NCBI GenBank assembly: GCA_002394165.1
Contig: DGTA01000054.1
Location: 1 to 11,997 of the forward strand
DNA from: Lachnospiraceae bacterium UBA4348
GTDB taxonomy: Bacteria > Bacillota > Clostridia > Lachnospirales > Lachnospiraceae
Direction: 5' to 3'
Length of the DNA: 11,997 nt
Shown here: positions 7,037-11,997 of the stretch, in pieces
Layout: every line of letters begins with the position of its first letter
Position numbering within the stretch: position 1 is the first letter of the stretch
The notes under the pieces: generated by a model
What the model saw: only the letters and a program-made list of their open reading frames with translations
Database searches by the model: none
What the model was told of the DNA's origin: nothing
Program-made: the position numbers and the translations under genes

Positions 7037-7065
7037 TTGTTATTTCACCATGCGTGTGATATCAT
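7037..7065 (+). promoter_or_regulatory. Promoter of the divergent membrane-protein operon
   Basis: TTGTTA (7037-7042) and TATCAT (7060-7065) are separated by exactly 17 bp, with TG one base before the -10 box. The predicted start of transcription, near 7072, leaves a very short leader containing the GGAGG site (7078-7082) seven bases before the ATG at 7090. Confidence 0.7.
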
Positions 7066-7089
7066 ATTGTACTAATTGGAGGAAACTGT

Positions 7090-7692
7090 ATGAATACTGA
7101 TAATAGTGATAACCTCGGCTTTGACGGGAATGAAGAGGAATATGTGCGCCCGGATCCGATCCGCAGGAATGAGGGGCTCGAAAAGGCCTCTGTTATTCTG
7201 GGCATCTTTGCGCTGTTCTCCTCGATGATCTTTTATCTGAGCCTTCCGCTCGGAGCGCTGGCCATTATTACAGCCCTTCTCTCCCGCGGCAACGGCAAGG
7301 TCAAAGGGCGCGGCAGGACCGGCATCATCATAGGAACGGTTGCGCTCAGCGCCTCGGTCGCTTTCACCGGTTACACGGTTGCGCTTTATATGACCAATAC
7401 CGAATACCGGGAGTCGGTCAAAAATCTGGTGGATTATTATATGGAACGTTACGGTCTCGAGCCGCGTCCCTCAGCGGAACAGGATCCGTCTCAGGGACAG
7501 GGAGGCGGCCTGGCGGAGATCCTGCAGGAGATGTCCGAGAAGGCGCAGCGCCAGCTGGGCGAATCGGAAAGCTCTCAGACCGCGCCGCCCGATAATAACG
7601 ATGGAGCTCCCGTACCGGACATTGTTCCCGATGCATCTCCTGCTCCTGCTCCCGCTCCTGCTGCTGATGTGGAAGGAGGGATCTTTACATGA
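7090..7692 (+). CDS. DUF4190-like small membrane protein, function unknown
   Basis: A 200-residue protein of unknown function. The acidic N-terminus (1-32) precedes a hydrophobic hairpin-like stretch at about 33-64 (ASVILGIFALFSS...LPLGALAIITALLS). A basic Gly/Arg/Lys loop follows, then a second membrane segment at about 77-101. This layout, with GRxxTGIIIGTVAL, resembles DUF4190 proteins. The C-terminal 95 residues are hydrophilic and low in complexity, rich in Gln, Glu, Pro and Ala, ending in a PAPAPAPAA tract encoded by repeated GCTCCTGCTCCC-like codons. This tail is probably disordered. A GGAGG seven bases upstream supports the ATG. It overlaps the next gene by 4 nt (ATGA), so the two are very likely co-translated. 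The DUF4190 assignment is by pattern only. Confidence 0.85.
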   Translation: MNTDNSDNLGFDGNEEEYVRPDPIRRNEGLEKASVILGIFALFSSMIFYLSLPLGALAIITALLSRGNGKVKGRGRTGIIIGTVALSASVAFTGYTVALYMTNTEYRESVKNLVDYYMERYGLEPRPSAEQDPSQGQGGGLAEILQEMSEKAQRQLGESESSQTAPPDNNDGAPVPDIVPDASPAPAPAPAADVEGGIFT

Positions 7693-8393
7693 GATGGCCC
7701 TATGATGAATTAAAAAAGAAAGCCAGATATCTGTTTACCGGATACACCGGGATCCTTGTGCAGGCAATGCTGATCTGCGCCGCGGCCTACCTGGCCGCCA
7801 GCTACATTTCCATGTCGGCGTCGGCCTCATCCGTCATTTTCCTGCTGATCAGCGCCATCACGGACCTGTTCTGCCAGATGCTCACGGCGGGCCGCTACGG
7901 TATGATGCTGGACTGCGGCCGTTCCGGCCAGATCAAGGTAAGCGATGTGTTCGCCTGTTTCCAGCGTCAGCCCGATAAGCTGCTGATCGTGAACATCATT
8001 ATCGGCGCGATCCGGCTGCTCATCTTCTACCTGGCCGATTCGATCCTGCGTCTGCTCGCCGTGGCGCCGGTTCCCGACGCAGCGTTCATTATCATAACGA
8101 TCCTGGTCTATGGAGCGGCACTGGCCGCCTACTTCTGCGTCAGCATGAGTTTTGCGCTGGTCTACTACCTGTTCTTCGACCATCCGAAATGGAGCAGCAT
8201 GGAGCTTTTGCGGTACAGCCGCGAGATGATGTACGGGTATAAATGGCAGCTGTTCAAGATCAAATTCTCGTTCATCGGATGGCTTGCCCTCAGCGTCCTG
8301 AGCTTCGGCATCGGTCTTTTGTGGGTCATCCCCTACATGGACCTGACCGTCACCAGATTTTACGAAGAAACCTTTTGCAGCGAAAAAAGATGA
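7689..8393 (+). CDS. DUF975 family integral membrane protein
   Basis: A 234-residue polytopic membrane protein with about five or six hydrophobic segments: 21-40, 48-66, 98-119, 131-162 and 194-216. The C-terminal block is characteristic of DUF975: SREMMYGYKWQLFKIKFSF (177-195), then IGWLAL, GIGLLWVIPYM (207-217) and an RFYEE ending. The family is widespread in Firmicutes and has no established biochemical function. The start codon overlaps the upstream stop in an ATGA junction. The stop codon lies inside the stem of the terminator at 8383-8417. It converges on the TPM/zinc-ribbon/SPFH operon. Confidence 0.9.
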   Translation: MRWPYDELKKKARYLFTGYTGILVQAMLICAAAYLAASYISMSASASSVIFLLISAITDLFCQMLTAGRYGMMLDCGRSGQIKVSDVFACFQRQPDKLLIVNIIIGAIRLLIFYLADSILRLLAVAPVPDAAFIIITILVYGAALAAYFCVSMSFALVYYLFFDHPKWSSMELLRYSREMMYGYKWQLFKIKFSFIGWLALSVLSFGIGLLWVIPYMDLTVTRFYEETFCSEKR

Positions 8394-8417
8394 CAGGCCA
8401 AACCTGTCATCTTTTTT
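8383..8417. terminator. Bidirectional intrinsic terminator
   Basis: A perfect 15-bp inverted repeat pairs AAAAAAGATGACAGG (8383-8397) with CCTGTCATCTTTTTT (8403-8417) around a 5-nt loop. The A run on one side and T run on the other provide U tracts in both directions. It therefore serves the plus-strand DUF975 operon and the minus-strand TPM operon, whose stop is at 8433. Confidence 0.95.
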
Positions 8418-8432
8418 AATTGCATAACAATG

Positions 8433-9254
8433 TCAGAATTTTCTCGAACCGCCTCCGAAGCTTCGTCCGCCTGATCCGACGTGGAAGGTGCTTCCTCCGG
8501 ATCCGTGGCCGCCTCCGCCTCTTGTGGAATCGTTCCTGGGTATACGTCTGTGCGTGACGCTCTTCCCGATAAGGACATCCCGCTCATCGGACAGAGAAAG
8601 CTTCGAATGCTTATGATAATCAAATATGTACTTGCTGAACTTCATCCGGTACGACGCGATCACCGCCAGGGCTGCTCCCGCCGCGCTCACCAGGCCCAGC
8701 AGCAGGCTTATGCCGATCTCTGAAAAAGTCAGGGAGCGGATCTTGATGATCTCTCCCGTGTCCTCATTATAAAGATGATCCGCCCCGGTGCCGCTGGCCA
8801 CATACCCTTTCGTATCGCTGATCATGCTCTCGAAAACGCCGGCGTAATCACCGTCCGCCGCGTAGTCATAGGCGCGGTCGAGAGTCCTGTCGATTCGCTC
8901 ATCGGTCAGGTAGTAGATCATCTTACCGGCCGTAACAATCTGCATTGTGCGCTCACCCATGTCGATGAGAAAAACGGCGCCGTCATCCCCGCTGCAGTGG
9001 GCATTGAAATAATCCTCCGCATAAGCGCGCGGACCGTCTCCGCCATTGTCGTCGGTGGTCACCGCAAAGAAATCATAACCGGTCTCGGAAACGAGTTCAT
9101 TAAGCTTTTCACTGACCTTGGCCATCTCAGAGCCCGAAAGCAGGGAGGCCCCGTCATCGATCCCGCCGGTCCCGGCAGCGACCGTCATACAGCCTGTCAG
9201 CACAAACAGCCAGAGGCACAGGCAGGAGACGATATTTTTTCTTATTCTCTTCAT
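8433..9254 (-). CDS. TPM-domain membrane protein (YdjH/YgcG-like)
   Basis: A 273-residue envelope protein. The basic N-terminus and hydrophobic stretch (1-21) end in LTGC, a lipobox match placing a possible lipidated Cys at 22; cleavage by signal peptidase I near the AA-G is the alternative. A TPM (TLP18.3/Psb32/MOLO-1) domain spans about 32-155, with GDDGAVFLIDMGERTMQIVTAGK at 89-111 in family register. A membrane helix follows at about 178-201. Next come a cytoplasmic DYHKHSKLSLSDERD segment and a Gly/Ser-rich tail ending GGGSRKF, typical of YgcG-like proteins. It starts nine bases after the zinc-ribbon gene's stop, and the site GAGGTGG overlaps that stop. Some TPM proteins have phosphatase reports; no activity is claimed here. 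Confidence 0.88.
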   Translation of the reverse strand: MKRIRKNIVSCLCLWLFVLTGCMTVAAGTGGIDDGASLLSGSEMAKVSEKLNELVSETGYDFFAVTTDDNGGDGPRAYAEDYFNAHCSGDDGAVFLIDMGERTMQIVTAGKMIYYLTDERIDRTLDRAYDYAADGDYAGVFESMISDTKGYVASGTGADHLYNEDTGEIIKIRSLTFSEIGISLLLGLVSAAGAALAVIASYRMKFSKYIFDYHKHSKLSLSDERDVLIGKSVTHRRIPRNDSTRGGGGHGSGGSTFHVGSGGRSFGGGSRKF

Positions 9255-9263
9255 CCCGCCACC

Positions 9264-10331
9264 TCACATAAAATAACCGAAGATCATAGCAGCGACGGAC
9301 ACGATCAGAAAGATCAGGGAGGACAGGATCCCGACCTTCTTCCCGTCAAGCGGGAGCTCCCCGTAGATCTGGCCGGTCTGGCCGTTCATCGCATAATAAA
9401 AGATCTTCCCGGCCCTGCTCCTGTACGTCAGGACCCACACCGGCAGGAGCACATAGGAAAACTGCTCCTCCAGCATCTTATTGTCTTCATGGTCCACATG
9501 GACCGTTCCGTAGCCCTTGATGGTCTCCTTAAGCAGGCTGGCTGCGTATTTGCGCGTCTCCTCATGGACAGAATCGGAAAACTCCGCCTTCTCCATATCT
9601 CTCTTCTCCGCCACGAAGCCGGAAAGATACCCCATGGAAAACTTCTCGGTGCGCGACAGGTCAAAAGGCTGCACATTTTCCACCAGCTGTCTGTCCGTTT
9701 TTCTCAGCGCGTTGCGTGTGATCGAGTCGAGGCTGATGCGGCCGCCCCTGGCGACCTCATAGCGGGAAGTCTCGGTGTACTCTGTATCTCCGACACGCCA
9801 GACCCGTATCCGGGTGGCCGTTCCGTCGATCTCCGAATCCATACTGCTGTTATAGACCCAGTACGGATAATAGACACCGGTCATCTTCTCGATCTGCTCC
9901 TCATTGAAAAAAGCACGGGGAACAAATTTCTTCTTGGAGACATACTCCAGAAACTTACTAACCGCGCTCTCTCTTCCGATCTTGAAGGGAATGATCTTAT
10001 CGGGCAGGAAATCCCCGCTCACTCTCCCCTCCAGCACAACGGGATTATGGCAATAATAACAGAATGTGGCCGCTGTCGTTTCATCGGTCACGATCTGCGC
10101 ACCGCAGCTGGGACAGTTATAGACGACCGCCCCGGCGCCTTCAGGCGTTTCCGGGGCGTCATCCGCCTCCCCGGCAGGGATCTTCTGTTCAGATCCCTGC
10201 TTGGGAGTCAGCTCATCCAGCTGCTGCTGAGTAAAAACGGAGCGACAGAAATGACATACATAGTTTCCCGAATCGGGCTCAAAGACAAGCTCGCCGCCGC
10301 AGTTCGGGCACTTATAGGAAAGTATACTCAT
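9264..10331 (-). CDS. Tail-anchored double zinc-ribbon protein (YdjG-like)
   Basis: A 355-residue protein with two treble-clef-like zinc ribbons at the N-terminus: C8-C11/C26-C29 and C73-C76/C91-C94, joined by an acidic Pro/Glu linker. A folded middle region of about 200 residues (FLPDKIIPFKIGRESA onward) contains PRAFFNEEQIEKMTGVYYPYWVY and a YVLLPVWVLTY segment. The only clear membrane helix is the last ~22 residues (334-355), leaving no tail beyond it, so it looks tail-anchored with its body in the cytoplasm. Such proteins are often mislabelled as primosomal PriA because of the zinc ribbons; no helicase motif is present here. A GGAG lies nine bases before the ATG at 10331. The context between SPFH and TPM genes matches YdjG of Bacillus; the orthology is inferred. 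Confidence 0.85.
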   Translation of the reverse strand: MSILSYKCPNCGGELVFEPDSGNYVCHFCRSVFTQQQLDELTPKQGSEQKIPAGEADDAPETPEGAGAVVYNCPSCGAQIVTDETTAATFCYYCHNPVVLEGRVSGDFLPDKIIPFKIGRESAVSKFLEYVSKKKFVPRAFFNEEQIEKMTGVYYPYWVYNSSMDSEIDGTATRIRVWRVGDTEYTETSRYEVARGGRISLDSITRNALRKTDRQLVENVQPFDLSRTEKFSMGYLSGFVAEKRDMEKAEFSDSVHEETRKYAASLLKETIKGYGTVHVDHEDNKMLEEQFSYVLLPVWVLTYRSRAGKIFYYAMNGQTGQIYGELPLDGKKVGILSSLIFLIVSVAAMIFGYFM

Positions 10332-10365
10332 TGCTGTTTTCTCCGATATGAATCAGATGCCTGTC

Positions 10366-11559
10366 TTATTCGGGCTTCTTCGCGCCGCAGACCGGGCAGA
10401 AGTTTCCGGTGTTGACGCTGCCGCAGGCGCATGTCCAGGTCTCAGGCTCGGGCTTTTTGGCGCCGCAGGTCGGGCAGAAATTGCCGGTATTGACGGTGCC
10501 GCAGGAGCATGTCCAGGAACCGGCCGCCGGAGCGGCTGCCGGAGCCGCCTGCGCCTGCTGAGCCTGCTGCTGCATCTGCATCTGTGCCATATTGGCCGCA
10601 CTGGCATTTCCCATAAAGCCGCCGGCGGCGTTCATGCCCATACCGACACCCATAAATCCGGCCGCCGCGCCGTTGGCGTTGGAACCGGCTGCCTGGATGC
10701 CGCTGGCCACTGCGCTCTGCATGTAGCCTTCGCGGATGGAAGGATCGCTCATCATGGCGCCCTGGTTGCGCATATTGATCAGCTTCTGGGATTCCTCATC
10801 GTAGGAGATGCTGGCAATGCCGACCGCCACGATCTCAAAGCCCCTTAAGGTATTCCAGCTCTCGTCAAGCGCATCCGCCATGTATTTGCTCAGGGTGGAG
10901 GACTTGGAGGCCACGAAGGAGATGCGCTCTCCGTCCGCGGACATCTGGTTGATCGAAGCCTGCAGAGCTTCGAGGAACTCAGCCATGTACTGGGTGTTGA
11001 TATCGTCGATATCCACCTTCACGGCATCGCGCGGGATCGCCTGCTGATAGAAAAGGATCGGATTGGTGATCTTGATGGAATAGGTGCCGTGAGCGCGCAG
11101 GAACAGCTCAGCATTATAGAAGCTGTCGAAATAGTTGATCGGGTTGCGCGTTCCGAACTTGATCCCCTTGATCTCCTGGAGGTTGATGAAATAGACCTCC
11201 TGCGAAAGCGGGGAGGTTCCGTTGAATTTGAAGCGCTCCCAGACATCTTTCAGGCTCTCCTTGAACTGACCATTGAACATGGACGGAGCAGAAGAATTAT
11301 CGATCTTGAAATAGCCCGGCTCTGCAGAATAATCCACGATCTTGCCGCCGTCGACGACCATCATGAACTGATTGTCGTAGACATGAACGATTGAACCGTT
11401 GCTGATGATGTTGCTGCCGATCTTTCCGTTGCGCTGATTCTTGATGACGCCTCTGCAGAAAACAGTCTGCTCGCCCATATTTTCGGGCTCAACGACCTCA
11501 AGGAACTGGGCGGAAAGAGCTCCCGTCACTGATCCGACTGCTGCTTTGATAAGACCCAT
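10366..11559 (-). CDS. SPFH/Band-7 protein with two C-terminal zinc ribbons (YdjI-like)
   Basis: A 397-residue SPFH-domain protein. Residues about 25-275 form the Band-7 region (FCRGVIKNQRNGKIGS, VDGGKIVDYSAEPGYFKID, GIKFGTRNPINYFD, LRAHGTYSIKITNP, FEIVAVGIASISYDEES). This is the YdjI type, often labelled virion core protein by similarity. There is no N-terminal membrane helix, so it is probably recruited to the membrane by partners. A Met/Ala/Gly/Gln-rich linker follows (about 290-347). Two near-identical zinc ribbons end the protein: C351-C353/C362-C365 and C377-C379/C388-C391. AGGAGG stands seven bases before the ATG at 11559. It starts 43 nt after the prfB stop with no terminator or obvious promoter between, so co-transcription with prfB is possible. 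Confidence 0.9.
   Translation of the reverse strand: MGLIKAAVGSVTGALSAQFLEVVEPENMGEQTVFCRGVIKNQRNGKIGSNIISNGSIVHVYDNQFMMVVDGGKIVDYSAEPGYFKIDNSSAPSMFNGQFKESLKDVWERFKFNGTSPLSQEVYFINLQEIKGIKFGTRNPINYFDSFYNAELFLRAHGTYSIKITNPILFYQQAIPRDAVKVDIDDINTQYMAEFLEALQASINQMSADGERISFVASKSSTLSKYMADALDESWNTLRGFEIVAVGIASISYDEESQKLINMRNQGAMMSDPSIREGYMQSAVASGIQAAGSNANGAAAGFMGVGMGMNAAGGFMGNASAANMAQMQMQQQAQQAQAAPAAAPAAGSWTCSCGTVNTGNFCPTCGAKKPEPETWTCACGSVNTGNFCPVCGAKKPE
10381..10518 (-). repeat. Tandem duplication encoding the two zinc ribbons
   Basis: Within the SPFH gene the two ribbon units repeat with a 78-nt (26-residue) period. For example, CGCCGCAG occurs at 10383 and again at 10461. The units encode WTCSCGTVNTGNFCPTCGA and WTCACGSVNTGNFCPVCGA and differ mainly at third codon positions. 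This indicates an internal duplication kept under protein-level selection. Confidence 0.85.
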
Positions 11560-11602
11560 TTCATTCCCTCCTGTAATAATTCAAAAAGATTGATCAAAAC
11601 TA

Positions 11603-11997
11603 TCAGGACGCTTCCTTGCTGCCGGTGGTCACCCACTTGAGGTAAGCGTTGATAAACATATCGATGTTGCCGTCCATCACACTGTCAATGTTGCCCGTCT
11701 CACATCCCGTGCGCAGGTCCTTGACCATGGTGTAGGGCTGGAACACGTAGGACCGGATCTGGCTTCCCCAGCCGATCTCCTTCACGTCCCCGCGGATGCC
11801 CGCCGCTTTCTCCAGGTTCTCCTGCTGCTTGAGAATAAACAGCTTGGCCTTGAGCATCTGCATGGCCTTGTCCTTGTTCATGTGCTGGGACCGCTCGTTC
11901 TGGCACTGTACGACAATGCCGGTCGGGAAATGCGTGATTCGGATGGCGGAGGACGTCTTGTTGATGTGCTGGCCGCCGGCGCCGCTGGACCGGTAGG
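11603..11997 (-). CDS. prfB: Peptide chain release factor 2, C-terminal part
   Basis: The last 130 residues of a class I release factor, cut at its 5' side by the window edge. The catalytic GGQ loop is at 11960-11980 (AGGQHINKTSSAIR), where the Gln is the known PrmC methylation target. It is followed by THFPTGIVVQCQNERSQH, a basic helix, and the C-terminal SYVFQPYTMVKDLRTG block. The combination GGQHxN, the IRSYVFQPYxMVKD motif and the VMDGNIDMFINAYL ending identify RF2 rather than RF1. RF2 releases peptides at UGA and UAA. The codon-recognition (SPF) region and any programmed frameshift site lie outside the window. Confidence 0.96.
   Translation of the reverse strand, partial: YRSSGAGGQHINKTSSAIRITHFPTGIVVQCQNERSQHMNKDKAMQMLKAKLFILKQQENLEKAAGIRGDVKEIGWGSQIRSYVFQPYTMVKDLRTGCETGNIDSVMDGNIDMFINAYLKWVTTGSKEAS

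Noticed and set aside
8775..10415. A 546-codon open frame on the plus strand
   Set aside because: It lies antisense to the TPM and zinc-ribbon genes, whose motifs, start sites and terminator are well supported. The translation is His/Arg/Asp-rich with no recognisable domain, typical of an antisense shadow in GC-rich coding DNA.
11560..11602. Separate promoter or terminator between prfB and the SPFH gene
   Set aside because: Only a TTGATCAA palindrome and an A/T-rich stretch are present. No -35/-10 pair with acceptable spacing and no stem with a loop can be drawn.
1..11997. CRISPR array, transposase, phage or toxin-antitoxin genes
   Set aside because: No regularly spaced repeats, no integrase or transposase motifs, and every sizeable stretch is accounted for by the listed genes. 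The only repeat of note is the nested palindrome at 6933-6988.

Overview
The window is a mostly housekeeping stretch of a Firmicutes chromosome, most likely class Clostridia and plausibly Lachnospiraceae. This is inferred from sigma-A-type promoters, strong AGGAGG-type ribosome binding sites, an FMN-riboswitch-controlled ECF riboflavin transporter component, the tex-tsaE-tsaB-rimI-rnz-tsaD gene order, and a DUF975 protein. Base composition looks moderately GC-rich. No phage, transposase, CRISPR or integron is visible.

Layout. Positions 1-138 (minus) hold a serine tRNA (UGA), cut by the window edge, with its own near-consensus promoter. Positions 157-1030 (minus) form a self-contained riboflavin uptake unit: promoter, FMN riboswitch, intrinsic terminator as expression platform, then ribU. 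Positions 1060-7030 (minus) are a tightly packed six-gene operon read tex, tsaE, tsaB, rimI, rnz, tsaD. It has a good promoter and a roughly 100-nt leader carrying a striking palindromic repeat. TsaB, TsaD and TsaE are the bacterial t6A37 tRNA modification machinery. RimI acetylates ribosomal protein S18, RNase Z matures tRNA 3' ends, and Tex is an S1-domain nucleic-acid-binding protein. The operon is therefore themed around tRNA maturation and translation.

Positions 7037-8417 (plus) hold a divergent two-gene membrane-protein operon: a small DUF4190-like protein, then a DUF975 protein. It has its own promoter and ends at a perfect 15-bp bidirectional terminator. Positions 8433-11559 (minus) converge on that terminator. 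They encode an SPFH/Band-7 protein with two C-terminal zinc ribbons, a tail-anchored double-zinc-ribbon protein, and a TPM-domain membrane protein. Together these resemble the YdjI/YdjG/YdjH partners of PspA in Bacillus subtilis, but no PspA is present here. Positions 11603-11997 are the 3' end of prfB (release factor 2), including its GGQ motif.

The least understood part, and the best candidate for follow-up, is 7090-11559: the SPFH/zinc-ribbon/TPM module with the convergent DUF4190-like/DUF975 pair. The palindromic repeat in the tex leader and the six-nucleotide switch pairing predicted in the ribU leader are the main non-coding items of interest.
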